In this document: positions 1 to 11,474 of the stretch, piece by piece
Layout of the letters: every line of letters begins with the position of its first letter
Position numbering within the stretch: the first letter of the stretch is position 1
NCBI GenBank assembly: GCA_030272585.1
Contig: BSYQ01000014.1
Location: 1,426,001-1,490,000 of the forward strand
Length of the DNA: 64,000 bases
Reading direction: 5' to 3'
Origin: Bryopsis sp. KO-2023
Lineage: Eukaryota > Chlorophyta > Ulvophyceae > Bryopsidales > Bryopsidaceae
Translations under genes and position numbers: made by a program
The notes under the pieces: model-generated
The model's input: the letters and a program-made list of their open reading frames with translations, nothing else
Told to the model about the DNA's origin: nothing
Database searches by the model: none

Positions 1-491
1 ATCCCTGCTTCGCGTCCACCCGGCCATATTTTTCCACAGAAAAATAAAAAAAAACACTCTTCTGATAATGAAAATGTCAGTTGTCAGAACTTGATGCCCT
101 ACTTTGGATGGCCAGTTTTGACTTTCTTGCCAAAATGATGTCTCCACTGTACTGTCATTTCGAGTTTTTTCAAAGGTGCTCAATTTCGCGGTTCCCCCCC
201 CCAAAAAAAAAGATCAAAAAACAAATTGCAGCAAATTGCGAAATAGGAAAACGCGAAATTTTAAATGGTAAAAACGAACACCAGCAAAAAAATTCGAAAT
301 CACAGTCTGCATCCACTGTATGTATGCTGGATGACCCCACCAACTCTCCGGCAGCTAAGCCGAAAACCCCATACGATGTGCAGTTGACTTCAGCAGCAAG
401 TTAACCAATCATGGAATCAAAAATCGAAAAGGAGGGGTAAAAAAGAACAAGCTGCACACCTTTCGTTGTTGTTTTTTTCGAATTGGTGTAC
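1..491. other. Left-edge intronic sequence
   Basis: AT-rich sequence downstream of the last channel exon I can support. It contains short A and C runs near 196-210. It is probably intron of the channel gene, whose further exons would be outside the window. No exon with good splice sites was found here. Confidence 0.4.
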
Positions 492-3400
492 CTTGGAGAG
501 CTTCCCAATTCAGACTGCCACTCCAGTTCGTGCGGGGGTTTCTCCCCGTCGGAGGCTGCCTCTTGCCACAACCCCCTGCATTCTGCTGTGATCAGCTCAT
601 CCTCTGGGAAAAAATCCACGGGGCATGGAAAGTCGGCCGAACCTACAGTACAAGAAAGTTAAAGCATGCCAGTTGCAGGGTTGTCAACCAATATTGAGTG
701 AATATATTTGCTTCTTGGCTGTTATTCGTAAGTTTGCTTTTTTCGGCTGTCTCCCTTCCTGCTCCTGGGGATGAAAAAACCTCTCGTGAAGGAAAACTGT
801 AGCGACGCCATTTGAAATATCGATACATGACTGAAAAAATAGCGTAAAAAAACACAGATAGTTCCACCACACACAAACATTTCCTTTTTTTTTTTCGTAC
901 GAGACTTATTTTCCCCACGCCGGCCACCCCTCCACCACTTATTTCGAACCCATTTTTGGCAATACCTCCATCGATTGAATATGATTCCAATAATTCTTCT
1001 CTCTGATGTTGAAGGTATGGTGACGGGGGGTAATATATCACTTGCTCCAAATCATTAGCTTCTTTTTGGGACATAGCAATCAGCACAATTCTATCCGAAG
1101 ACCTGACGGGGCGTTGACCAGGGTTCAACGACAGTTTCCCTTTCCCATCGACCAATCCTGGATAAATCCAAAAAAAACAAAAGATGAATCGAAAAACATA
1201 GCTTAAAGCCAGCGAAGCTCGATGGAATTCAAAATTTGAAAGAAGGAAAAAAACCAAAGCAAAGAAAACTTGATTTTGTTTGTGCTTTCTTTCGTTGGGT
1301 GGTTGATTGGTTAAAATATCAGATTCAACTTATGATATCAAATGCTCCAAATGGCCTTCGATAATGCAATTTCTTTCAGTCATACATACAGTCATCAAGT
1401 GGACCATCTACTCTGCGAACGAGTGATTTGGGCCCTCTAAAAATGACTAATCTTTTGAAAGAAATTCACCAATTCACCATCTGTCCAGAATCACCCCTTT
1501 TTTTTTACAATCCTTACCTATGGGCATCATCCCAGTCAGCCTGGACACCGCCTCCGCCATCCTCAAAAACTCCATTCCGAAAAACGAAGGCCCAGCTCTG
1601 GCCTCGAACACCCCATTGCCACAGCTGTTCACGTAGGCCCTCCTCCATTTCCTGCCCAGAATCGTTTCTTCCTTGGATTTTACTTCCGAAAGTTTGGCGA
1701 TCCTCAGCAAATTGCCCAGCAGAGTGGCGGCGCCTGGGCAAAGGCAGGACAACACCAACAGCCTGTGTCTGACTTGCTCCAAGCTGATGATGATGTCTTG
1801 AACGGGGTCCAGAAATTGGGAAATTTGAGGTACGGAAGCAGACTTCAGCACCTGATCATTGCCCAATCGATAATCAGAAAATAATATAATCAATAAATGA
1901 AAAAGGGTTGTTGCTATTCTATTCACTGGGTTTCTATTCTGGGAAGGGGGGTGGAGTTTGCCGCAGGCATTGGACCTTTGTTCATTTTAACATTTTCAGT
2001 GCAGGGAGGTTTGGGGTGAAAAATCGCTTAGATGCAAATGATTGATGTTGAGCCCCTGGTACTCCAGCAATACTAAACTGAGATCCCCATTTTTATTTAT
2101 TTTTTGCTTATGTGTATTAAAAGATTTCGGCCCCCAGCTGGCTACCTGCACAAAGAGGGGTACCGACTTTGTGTAGCTCTTGACTGCCCAAGCTTGGAAA
2201 AGCACCATCAAATCCTCCTCCTCCTCTTCACCGCTGAACCGGTCCGCCAGCAGTAGCAACGCCTGGGCCTTGTGCGCTTGGCATTGGATCAAATCGTTTT
2301 CCGAAAAAGCCGAACCCTCGATCAGTGACAAACCGCTGTCGTTCATTTCCTGCCATAACAAAAGCAATAAAACAAAGGGAAAGACATTTCAGAAGATGCT
2401 GAGGCTTCTTACTATTTTTTTTTCCGTGAAATGTGTTGCATAATTTGTTTTTCAATTTCCCCCCCTTAAAATATGTTGCATGGATTTTTATTTCTATTTT
2501 TTCCCTCGAAATATGTTGCATTATTTCTTTTTCGGCACCACCCATCCATTCCATCCACTCCTATGAAAAGTTATTGGGCAACAGTGTTTTGGAAGAATTC
2601 TTACTCATACAAGAAATAATATAATAGATTTTTTTTAACAATAAAAATAATTGTTATTATTTGTTTATTTCTGAAGTCTGGGCAGCTTACTTGAAAGACT
2701 CTGAATTCGAACTCTGGTCGGTTGGTTACGCACACCATTTTGAATCGTTTCACCGACAGTGGGGATTGAAACTGGGTCAAATGGGAAGAGAATTCCTTGT
2801 AGAAATCAGAAAAACCTCGGACGTCCGAAAGTTTGATAAAAACCAACACAAAAGGATTCTTTGGGCCTGGCAGTGATCCTGCGGGGAAAAAACAAAAATA
2901 AAAAAATTCATAAATGCAAAATGGAAAAAAAGTTCGGGAAAAAAATGAATTGAACAGGAGAATCTAGAAATTGGACACGTCACTTTTCCACTCTTTATAT
3001 ATATGTGTTGTTTTTTCCTGAACACGAAACAAAAAAGGTGTGATTTGTTTTTTCCAGCATCAGAAAAAGATGCCTGATTTTTCAGTACATCTACAACACA
3101 TCCCTCAAAACTTCAAAAAAAAATGCAAACAATCCAAACGGCAATTAAAAAAAAAGAAAATCAAGGATACACAGAAAAAGAACCCAGAATCTTCACACAA
3201 AACTCCTTTTCATACTTTTGTCTTTCTTTTGTGAAAAGGTGTACATACATCGTGGTGAAATAGCCTTCCGGCTAAAACCCGACGTAAAATGCAGATTACA
3301 AAGTACATTCTGCCATAGACCTTTTATAATCAAAACCCACCTCTTCGGATTCTTCTCGTGGTCGCCTGCTGGTACATCCTGGTCGCTCTAACTGGAATGA

Positions 3401-4993
3401 CCATTACAGCCGAAATCATCATGGCCACCACAATAACCTTCCCAACCGCACTCTCAACCACCACATCCCCATATCCCACTGTCGTTAGTGTGGTCACCAC
3501 GAAATAGAGCGCCACATGCCAAGGCATCTTTTCGAAAAGATGGATGACGGAAGCTGCCGTGAATATCACCACGATTATGGATGCAAAAAGCTGCGTCAGT
3601 CTGACTCGGATGGCACCATCCACCACCGCTGAGCTGGACAAATTCTGCATGTCTGACAGGTTTACTGTTATGACGCTCAGCCGTAGCACCCTCATCGCCC
3701 TGCGATGGGACCAAGCGAAAAAAAGCAGGATAAACAACCCACAAACCTGACACTTGCTTTTGTGAAGAAGGGCGGGAAAGTTGGGGTCACTCAATCAATT
3801 ACTTTACTGTAAACCAAACTTGCAATAAATTGACGCATCATAAAAGAAAGCAAATTGAATAATAACTTTTGTTATACATGCCGTGTTTTTAGTGTGGCAA
3901 TGACATGGCTTAGCAGGCATGGCCTTCCAACATTTTTCCAAAGCTGAAAATATTGTTGAGTGAAAAAGTACCTGAAAATTCTTATCCAGCTGAAGTCCAG
4001 CAGCGTGTTTTGCAGCGACAGCATCCCCAAAATCGCCTCAATCAGAAATGGTGCAAAAGACAGAAAATCCAACACATTTCCCACGGAGCAAGCTTCTCGC
4101 AAGGGGTCGTCCGATTGCTAGCAAAAAAAAAAAAACACCTCGAGAAAACCACCCCAGCTAACTTTTTCATTTTCGTCGTTTTTTTCTTTCGAATGCTTTA
4201 CATCAGTGCTGAAAATATCATATTGGAAATTAATGGAAAAAAATAATAATGAATGAATTATGTGAGGCCACCGCTCCAACGATGACTGAACCACCTCAGC
4301 TTCCCCCGCGTTTCCAGTTACCTCTTGTGTTCAAAAACTGATGCTTGTTTTCACCCCCCCAAAAAAATAGAGAGACATTTTCAAACATACAAGGCTGCAT
4401 TGGGTTGGGTGCAGAAAACATAACTGCCGAACATTTTTGATTCGATTTGAATTTCCTTTTAATGCACCTACCACAAGTCTGGCAGCATAATCCAGAGCAA
4501 AGAAAAGACACAGGCCATTTTCCAGCCAGTATCGCCACCCTCCTGGTGCAGGGGCTGAGTACGTCCCCCAGACATACAAAACCACAAACAGCACGCTGGC
4601 AGATAGCTGGCAAAAGGCAAGGACGTTGGCTCGGTTGATTTTCTTGAGCAATTTGGATGGCCCAGATTTGGCAGTTTTCAGGGACTCTATCAAGGGTTCA
4701 TCCAGATTGGGTTTCGAGAAATCACCCTGTCATGCAAGCGTTCAACACAAGGAGCAAGCTTAGTCAACTTTTAAGGAAAGAAAACACACCAAAGGAAAAA
4801 AACACACCGTAACGGACAGGTGTGGGATGTCAGTCAGAATCAAACCAGTGGAACAAACAGAGAATCTCCTGACGTCTTTACGTAATCGACAACGTGGTTC
4901 GGCGTGTGGGCGCAGAATAGAGCTGGTCAGAATGAGCGCACGAATAACAAGCCAAAGCAGGCGTTCCCCCGACAATAACCGCCAGCTCATCAT
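492..4993 (-). CDS. BK/Slo-like potassium channel, partial at 3' end
   Basis: Voltage- and ligand-gated plasma-membrane K+ channel of the Slo/BK type. Exons read on the minus strand: 4993-4808, 4726-4472 (S1-S2 region), 4117-3972 (S2-S4), 3699-3341 (S5, pore, S6), 2878-2691 (start of RCK1), 2349-2146, 1851-1518, 1157 to about 905, and 603-492. The pore exon contains FTAASVIHLFE, then TTLTTVGYGDVVV, which has the K+ selectivity filter. The exon at 2349 (GSAFSENDLI then ALLLLADRF) fits the RCK1 Rossmann fold of Slo channels, and the exon at 1157 has LNPGQ, as at the end of RCK1. Junctions from 3341 through 1157 keep phase (1,0,0,1). The first Met chosen (4993) opens a short membrane-like segment, but exons could lie upstream. 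The second RCK domain, if present, lies beyond the left edge. I see the filter and RCK motifs; calling it Ca2+-activated is inference. Confidence 0.85.
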
Positions 4994-5044
4994 GCAAAGA
5001 GGCGACGCCGAAAACCGGTTTTTTATCCCACGGTGAAGTTTTTT

Positions 5045-5580
5045 GAATCTTCAGCACAAACTATATTTCTCAGGTGTTTCGCTGCGCACTTCTTGATGTC
5101 CTCCTCCGAAGGTCGAGGGGTGCTCTAGAGCGAATAGCTTAGGCGTCGCGCGGCGCTTCGGCGGGCCCTTGCATCCGAACGCGTCCTGGTTAATCTCACC
5201 AGATCTCCATAGCTGCGAATTTCTGACGACTCCCAGTCGGGCAAAGTCCCCACTCGACCCTCGAGCTCTGCTTCGAAACTCCGTGGAAAGACATGCCCGT
5301 CTTCTCAGAGCGAGTGGGGGCGATCTCCTCGAACTTGCCCAAGAACGAAGAGTGCCCCTCCAACGGCGATCCTGTCGAAACACGCGACAGCTGTGTGTGC
5401 CCAGGTGTTGATGGCCAGGGAACGCTGCAGCTTTCTCGAAGGAGCTGCCGCCCATCTCGCTGGCGCGCGATTCTTGCGGAAAAACACAGTTTCGAATTTC
5501 TGTCAGTCCATGGTGTGAAATTTAACATGTTCTCATCATGACATTTTTGGCTGGTGGTAGTACCCACCGAATTCAACCTT
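5045..5580. other. GC-richer block upstream of the channel gene, possible 5' exon or promoter
   Basis: This block is clearly more GC-rich and less homopolymer-rich than its surroundings, and long open frames exist on both strands. It sits directly 5' of the first channel exon I can support. It could be a 5' exon or promoter of the channel or part of a separate gene. No frame contains a recognisable domain, so no product is assigned. Confidence 0.3.
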
Positions 5581-5689
5581 GAGCCTTCACTTCGGGTCTG
5601 TCAAAGTTTTCACAGAAAATGTGCCGAAACTTCCAACAGGCCTCCGGGGGGGGGGGATATATACATATTCAAGTGCTCATGAATTGCTC

Positions 5690-6850
5690 ACTAACTCAAA
5701 ACGAATCCACCAAAGAAAACCAAGAAAGAAATCGCAAATCTAAAAGCTTTTTAGAAACATTCCAGGCCAAAGTCTAAAGCATCATGAAAGAAAACAACAG
5801 ACCATTAGCTGTCAAAGTCAACCCAAATCAATCTTTGAACAAATCCAACCAATTCGCTCTGGTGTTGTGTAGCTCGATAAGAATTCCGACCGGAACTGAA
5901 TACAATTGCTCCATGGATTTCCATATGACTTGGTTGGGACTGCCAGTTTTTTTTTCTTGGGTTTTTGCTGTTTGTGAACATGGATCTGTTTCTTCTTCCT
6001 TTTATTTCAGTGTCGTCTTCTGGAATATTTTTTATTCATTAAAAATAAATTAATGTTGATATTTCTCGCGTTTCTTTGCCCTTTTTTTTTGACTGGGTGA
6101 GATTTTTCGAACTCCCTGAGGAAACTATGAACGCTCGAAACTTTGGTTCGTTTTAATTGAGCTCTTTCGTAAGAGTAGTGAGGATTGTAAGAAAGAAATA
6201 CACTGTTCTATTGTTCTGTGTTTGTGGAATATGTGAACATAGTTCTCATATGATGTTTGTTTTCCCATGCCATCCTCGCCTTAGAGTCGAGCACCACATG
6301 TTCACTTTCACAGATATCATCGCTCGCAAACGATCAGCGATCTCTGGCTATCTGTCGAAACTTGCCCTTGAAAAAGGTCACGATCAACATGCCCTTGTTA
6401 CAGGGCCTCAAGAAAAAAGGAATTATCCTTCACCTCAACACACACTCCCTCCCTCCCTCCCTCCCTCACTTACGGAGCGAGTCAATGCAAGGGGGAAATT
6501 CCTCAATAAGATTAAACATTGTGTCAGGGCGCTGCAAGCCGGTGAAGAACACCAAAAGATACTCCAATTGGAGTATCTTACAAGAAAGGCTCTAAGAAAG
6601 CACGCGCACGCGTACTCCACGGGTGTTGGCGAAAGTTGAGCTCCACATGACGTCGTCACACAAAGAATAAACACAACAAAAACACAAAGACAACAACCTA
6701 TTTTCCAAATGGAAGCTTTCAAATCAGTACATCTCCAGGAAGCCAATACCCAGCCACCCACTTCATCAAGAAACCTCAAATTCAGAGGCCAACCACACTG
6801 GGTTCAATGCCAATAACCCAGGCACAGTAGGTTCTGCAAAGGTAGGACGG
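5690..6850 (+). repeat. Dispersed repeat E, copy 1 (fullest copy)
   Basis: About 1.15 kb repeated elsewhere in the window. The left half (5690-6160) matches, reverse-complemented, 10335-10660, 19735-19890 and 61250-61690. The right half (6160-6850) matches 42071-42700 directly and 61055-61245 in reverse. Diagnostic words are CTGGCAGTCCCAACCAAG (reverse strand) and GCGATCTCTGGCTATCTGTC. The two halves keep the same order at 6 kb and, inverted, at 61 kb, so they form one unit. I saw no convincing coding capacity. It is probably a non-autonomous or decayed mobile element of unknown class. Confidence 0.7.
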
Positions 6851-6930
6851 TGTATTTATCCCCGCTCCTCCCACCAAAGAGGTCGAGCAATACAAACAAA
6901 CACTAGTAAAAAAACGGCCAAAATACACGG

Positions 6931-7245
6931 TTTTTTAAGTACTGAAACTACACGGTTTGCTAGGGTTTCGTGTCCCAGGAGCATACACGTTTTGGGAAAG
7001 AAAACACGGTTTTTGAGTGTGCCATGGCAACATACACAGTTTGTGACGTCCGGAACGCCCGCATACACGATTTTGAAAACCGTGTATGTGCATACACGAT
7101 TTGGGAAAGAAAACACGGTTTTTGAGTGTGCCATGGCAACATACACGGTTTTGAAAACCGTGTATGTGCATACACGATTTGGGAAAGAAAACACGGTTTT
7201 TGTAGTGCGACATCGAAACATACACGGTTTCACATATCGTACGAA
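6931..7245. repeat. CACTA copy 1, left subterminal repeat array
   Basis: Many short repeats of TACACGGTTT and TACACGATTT in both orientations, including palindromes of the form ACACGGTTTTGAAAACCGTG. They are separated by longer duplicated units containing GGGAAAGAAAACACGGTTTT. In En/Spm elements such arrays bind the element-encoded TnpA-like protein; that role here is inference. Confidence 0.85.
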
Positions 7246-7440
7246 GAGCAATTTCATTGCGATGGAATAATGAAATAATGTACAAAAATACTCACAATTC
7301 ACAAATTTATCATATTTTGAAACCACCAGGAGTCGGACCTGCAAGCCCCCCATCTGGGGATAATTTCCATATCAATTTATTTACATTAATTAAATTTAAT
7401 CAAAATAATAATAATAATAATAATAATAAATTGAAAAAAA

Positions 7441-8371
7441 TCAAAATGGAATCCACAAAAAAAACTGGAAACTGGGTCCCAAAACTTGGATGGCCACTTT
7501 GCATGCGATGTAGGTGTTGACCATCACTTTCATCTGGATTTGCTTCGAGATGTGGTCTTCGTCTTTTTTGGTGCCTCCGAAATGTCGGAGGTTGTACCAT
7601 TGGACTAGGGCTCCATGGAAGTAAGCCTGGAAACCACGTATAGCAAACAAGTCTCAAGAATTTCCAGGCATCTTTCCGGAAGGAAAAAAAATGACTGCTT
7701 GACAAGCAGGAGAAAAAGGAACCCACCTCGACAAAACAGATATATCTATGTCTGTATATATATGCCGTGGTGTTCATTGGTGATTTCATACCTGCATGAG
7801 AGGTCTGACCAGGCTGATTTGGACGGCTGCCCAAACAAGGAACACAGCAATTCGAAGCTTTTGCAAGGAATCATTCGATAGCTCGTAAATTTCCACCAGG
7901 GGGTCCAGCCAAAGAAAGCAGCAGGCTACCACCAACAGCATTTGGCCCTGTTCAGTGTTTTCGGCCCCAAACTGAAGGAAAGATGCTCCTTTAGCTGTTC
8001 GGGGGGAAAGAGCATCAGCTGATGGCACCTGCGAAATTGCCGTTCTTGATTTCTTCGGAATTTCCATCGTAGCGATCCACTAAAATTCAAACTTGCCCCA
8101 GTGACCTTGCAGTTTTCTTGAGTTGGCATCGATGTGACCTTGAGAATTGTTTTTTCAACAGTGAACAAAATGAAGGTGATACAAAATAATAAAAGTCTTG
8201 GCTTTCAGTGGATTTTTTTTATTTTTTTTGGGGGGGGGGGAGGGTGAGGAAGAACAATTTACCTGATGACTCTGGTCACCGCAGTAAATAGCACAGCGCT
8301 CAACCCTCCAGCAAATATTGCAAGAATGAAGGCCAATACGATGGGGTCCAAATTTACGCTTGGTAAAGAAC
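7441..8371 (-). pseudogene. Captured TMEM161-like gene fragment in CACTA copy 1, frameshifted
   Basis: Three minus-strand exons: 8371-8263, 8028-7792 and 7626-7441. They encode LDPIVLAFILAIFAGGL, then LLVVACCFLWLDPLVEIYEL with LRIAVFLVWAAVQ and LVRPLMQ, then AYFHGALVQWYN with VMVNTYIACKVAIQVLGP. The order of hydrophobic segments and the RP-x-x-Q-A-Y signature between them match the TMEM161 family of multi-pass membrane proteins, recalled from family knowledge. The middle exon is 237 nt here and 238 nt in the second element. The missing base near 7950 shifts the frame, so this copy cannot make the fused product. The N-terminal part of the family is not recognisable. Confidence 0.7.
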
Positions 8372-8399
8372 CTGTTCACACACCAAAACAAACAAAAAA

Positions 8400-9500
8400 A
8401 TCAAAAACGACCCCCCAAAAAAAATCTATCCAGCAGCGAATTATCTCCCCCCAAAAAAAATACGTTATAAAAAACAACAATAAACTGAAGGCCCGAAATC
8501 GCTTCTTAGAGTTTTGCAGCCTCAATGTAAAACATTTCAAATATAATAATTGTAACGATTACAAAACACATAGCAAAAATAATAACAAGAATTACACATG
8601 CTTACATAATGTCAAAGTTTCATCAAGAAAACCAACAGAGGTCCGCACTTTGCACAAATATACGACTGTATTACATACCCTGGTCTTGTTTTCCCGGGAA
8701 AAAAACATTGCTTGGATTAACTAAAACTTCAGTTTCTGTACCTGGGCTGCATGCTCTTCTTTTGTTGCAATCTTGACTACGGCTGGTCCACAGCTCCTGG
8801 CGCTGTCGTAGCTGGGGGAAAGACCACATGGTTGCTTCAGATTTCAAGGATGAACATTTGAAGGAAATCATACACACACTGGTTGGACACAGCCATGTCA
8901 AAATTCTGTTTCTCTGGCCTTCATCCATGACTTACTTCAACAAAACAAATGTTGATGCATGTATGGGGATTCCTGCCCCACCAGAAAAGTGACAAATATT
9001 GATTTCCAGTGACAAGTGGACAAGTTGCAAAAATCAACAGCCAGGCAGGGTCATTCCAAGGAGATTTCACTTGAAACACTTGAAAGATCTAAGCCCCTTT
9101 CAAATTTCTGCACAAGACCAATATGTGTTCACTGGGGTTGCTCACTTTATTCTTTGGAGTAGTTGCTCACCTGTCGAGCAGATCCAGCCGTTCGATATTG
9201 GCAGAAAAGCACAGCAACAAACGGATTCTAGGGACAAGGGAAAGTTGCAAGCATTTGTCAATGTAAGCACCTGTCAGAATAAAAACTCACTGCCAAAAAC
9301 TCGAAAGAAACAAAAAAGATCTCGCCAGCCCCACTGACCTGCATCAGTTCGAACCTTCAATTGACATCACTTTGGAGGAGTGGGGTCCTTCCTGTAAGCC
9401 AGACCACAAGATTGATTTTGCATCATACATTGCATGTACACATATTTTCTCGGTAGTTTAAAATTTTCAAGTCTCCTCTTTCTTCCCCTTGAGGTCATAG
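8400..9500 (-). other. Rest of CACTA copy 1 cargo: possible further exons
   Basis: Contains at least one splice-flanked open stretch on the minus strand: a frame with LLLCFSANIERLDLLDR followed by a GTGAGC donor at about 9171. A second stretch lies near 8930-8740. Neither is recognisable as TMEM161, so they may come from another part of the same donor gene or from a second captured gene. The same sequences occur in copy 2 (15030-16180). Confidence 0.35.
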
Positions 9501-10084
9501 GTATTGGGTAATGGTAAAGCTAAGGCGAGTACAGGAGTACAGCAGTGAAGGGGGGTTTGAGCCCCCTGTAGATCCAGTCTCAGGTCACGACAACGTTCTG
9601 ATAGAGCATGGCATACCGCCTATTCATAAGGGTTTCGACGTCGCCGCTTCCTCGACGAGTGTTCCCACTCTAAAAGGGAACACTAATTGGGGAGACTTCA
9701 GAGCCAATTCATAAATCGTTCTTTTCTGGTGGCGCGGTCCGCTCCTTGTGAATCTTCGGGGCCTGCGCATAAAACCCACTTCGAGACACTAGTGGCCCTG
9801 AAAACACCACACAGCTTTCCTCATTTCCTTCAACCAACTCAGGGTGAAACGTGATCCGTTTTCGAACCAACAGGTTGACCTAACTATATACTTAACTACC
9901 TACCAAATCCTACCGCCTCTCAACAGCATATATTTTCGCGCTGCGCTGCGCCTCCGGTTCTGTATGCGTGCTGCGCACAGCCTGCGCGTTCAACTCGGCC
10001 GCCGCACACCAAAAAGAAACGATTTTTTACAAGTGAAATGTTCAACAAGACATCGTAAATCCACAGCACGATTTCGTGAACACA

Positions 10085-10301
10085 ATTCTGCATACACAGT
10101 TTCACATACACAGTTTTTAGAACGACAAAGAATACACGATGCTGCATACACGGTTTTCTACCCGGATACACGGTTTCTGACGACCTTGCATACACAATTT
10201 CTTAAGATACACGGTTTTCTCAGGAGATACACGGTTTTTCCCGAATATACACGATTTCGAAGTGCACATACACGATTTGGAACGGATACACGGTTTTGAA
10301 A
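10085..10301. repeat. CACTA copy 1, right subterminal repeat array
   Basis: Repeats of ATACACGGTTT and ATACACGATTT at roughly 15-25 bp spacing run up to the right terminal inverted repeat. They use the same motif as the left end, mostly in one orientation. Confidence 0.85.
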
Positions 10302-10334
10302 CCGTGTATTTTGGCCGTTTTTTTACTAGTGAAA

Positions 10335-10660
10335 CCTTGTTTGGAGCATAGTTTTCCCAGGGAGTTGGGAAAATCTCACCCAGTCAAAACCAGAAGAAAA
10401 ACAGCAAAGAAACGCGAGAAATATCAGATGCAACATCAACATTCAATCTAGAAGGCGACAGTAAAATAAAAGGAAAAAAGAAACAGATTAATGTTCACAA
10501 ACAGCAAAAACCCAAGAAAAATAAAACTGGCAGTCCCAACCAAGTCATATGGAAATCCAGTACCCAGTTTCGGTCGGCATTCTGATCGATCTATACAACA
10601 CCAGTGCAAACTTGTTTTTTTTTCTTGGAAGATCGATTTGGGTTGACTTCGGGCAATTCA
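10335..10660 (+). repeat. Dispersed repeat E, left-half copy upstream of U2
   Basis: Matches 61330-61590 directly and 5770-6160 in reverse complement, with the shared words CTGGCAGTCCCAACCAAG and GATCGATTTGGGTTGACTTC. It begins right after the CACTA target duplication and leads into the U2 promoter region, as at 61 kb. Confidence 0.65.
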
Positions 10661-10828
10661 TCAGCAATTGTAATGTGCGACAAGGTTTGGAAAAGTTTCA
10701 ACGAGTGCGACGGAGGGGGCCACGTGATATCTGGCGCCCCTTTGGAAGGGTGGTTGCACCCGCTACCCACGCACTCAGGGGGACAAAGCTTACCTGTCGA
10801 CTTGGTGAGGCCGTTTTGCTTGCAGAGC
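10661..10828 (+). promoter_or_regulatory. Conserved upstream region of U2 snRNA gene 1
   Basis: About 165 bp ending at the U2 5' end. It is conserved with 61727-61862, including GTTTCAACGAGTGCGACGGA, CACGTGATATCTGGCG and CTTGGTGAGGCCGTTTTGCT. Position and conservation suggest the snRNA promoter. The sequence elements are not those I know from plants or animals, so the motif assignment is open. Confidence 0.5.
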
Positions 10829-11018
10829 ATACCTTTCTCGGCCTTTTGGCTAAGATCAAGTGTAGTATCTGTTCTTGTCAGTTTGATCGCTGATATGGGA
10901 TTCATAGAATCCCTTCGTCGATTAACCTGAATTTTCATGGGGTGCGGGATAACGGGTGCTTGCAGCCGCCCTGCGCGGCATGGTCACGGTTCTCCACTAC
11001 CACTGTGATTGTGCACCC
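10829..11018 (+). ncRNA. U2: U2 spliceosomal snRNA, copy 1
   Basis: Starts ATACCTTTCTCGGCC and continues TAAGATCAAGTGTAGTATCT, the near-invariant 5' part of U2 that includes the branch-point-pairing segment GTGTAGTA. A predicted Sm-like site (AATTTTCAT) follows, then GC-rich hairpins, and the gene ends GTGCACCC like other U2 genes. Length is 190 nt, normal for U2. U2 pairs with the intron branch point in the spliceosome. Two or so base changes separate it from the copy at 61863, so both may be functional. Confidence 0.96.
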
Positions 11019-11032
11019 ATGAAATCAAAACA

Positions 11033-11073
11033 TAGTGCGCTGGCCTCGTTCAGGTTCGACTCCTGAAGCACTA
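11033..11073 (+). ncRNA. tRNA-like minihelix 14 nt downstream of U2 copy 1
   Basis: TAGTGC (11033-11038) pairs with GCACTA (11068-11073). Inside it TTCAGG pairs with CCTGAA around the seven-base loop TTCGACT. Together they look like a tRNA acceptor stem stacked on a T arm, with no D or anticodon arm. GGTTCGACTCC also fits the Pol III B box. It is identical in the copy at 62067-62107. It could be a 3'-processing signal for pre-U2, a promoter element for the downstream RNA, or a tRNA relic. Confidence 0.6.
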
Positions 11074-11214
11074 CTACTCTTGACTTTATTTCACAGCCGC
11101 CTCAAAATACCACAAAAAGCAGCTTCTGTCACAAAAAAAAACCTCCATCAAACTCCTTTTACAGAGAAGTGTGTTATTTTTATTTCTTGTTTTTTTTTTT
11201 TTGCGCATGGTGCA

Positions 11215-11474
11215 CGAAGCAAGCAGCATGAAAGACCTTCGCAGGCCACTTGAACGGCAACGATTGAGGAAGAAGCATCTTGAAGAGCATCCTCTTTGGG
11301 TTCCGCGGGTGCCTAATAAGCACCTCGTTACGCGAGAGCCCGGGCTTGCAAAAACCCCGACCGGTATTAACAGGTCGATGGGGTTTTGGAAGCCCGGGAT
11401 AGCAACGCCCGAGGTCACCGTATGGCACCACACTGGTTACAAGTGTGGTGTCGAAAAAAACGCCGGTGGGCCAC
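11215..11474 (+). ncRNA. Putative structured ncRNA, copy 1
   Basis: About 260 nt conserved with 62243-62497 and built of hairpins. A GGTGC/GCACC hairpin lies at about 11318-11335. A long hairpin at 11339-11398 has GCCCGGGCTT... pairing with ...AAGCCCGGG around a GACC/GGTC apical stem. A terminal CACCACACT/AGTGTGGTG hairpin lies at 11427-11450. The stem sequences differ between copies but still pair. No protein frame is shared. I could not match it to U1, U4, U5, U6, SRP or RNase P/MRP. The ends are approximate. Confidence 0.6.

Larger units (their letters stand above)
6901..10331 (+). mobile_element. CACTA-class DNA transposon, copy 1, carrying a captured gene
   Basis: The element starts with CACTAGTAAAAAAACGGCCA and ends with its exact reverse complement; the terminal inverted repeat is perfect for 30 bp. 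It is flanked by the 3-bp direct repeat AAA (6898-6900 and 10332-10334). CACTAG termini, a 3-bp target duplication and dense subterminal repeats are the hallmarks of the En/Spm (CACTA) superfamily. Length is 3,431 bp. No transposase was recognised, so it is probably non-autonomous. The interior is a minus-strand, intron-containing fragment of a TMEM161-like gene. The copy at 13455-17004 is nearly identical over most of its length, which implies recent activity. Confidence 0.93.

Noticed and set aside
6931-7245. CRISPR-like array
   Set aside because: Repeats are in both orientations with irregular spacing inside a transposon end, in a eukaryotic genome.
6856-7353. Cys/Val/Phe-rich proteins in the CACTA subterminal arrays
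   Set aside because: Frames arise from the TACACGGTTT repeats. There is no codon logic, and similar frames are open on both strands.
11033-11073. Complete tRNA gene
   Set aside because: Only acceptor-like and T-arm-like stems are present. There is no D arm, no anticodon arm and too little length.
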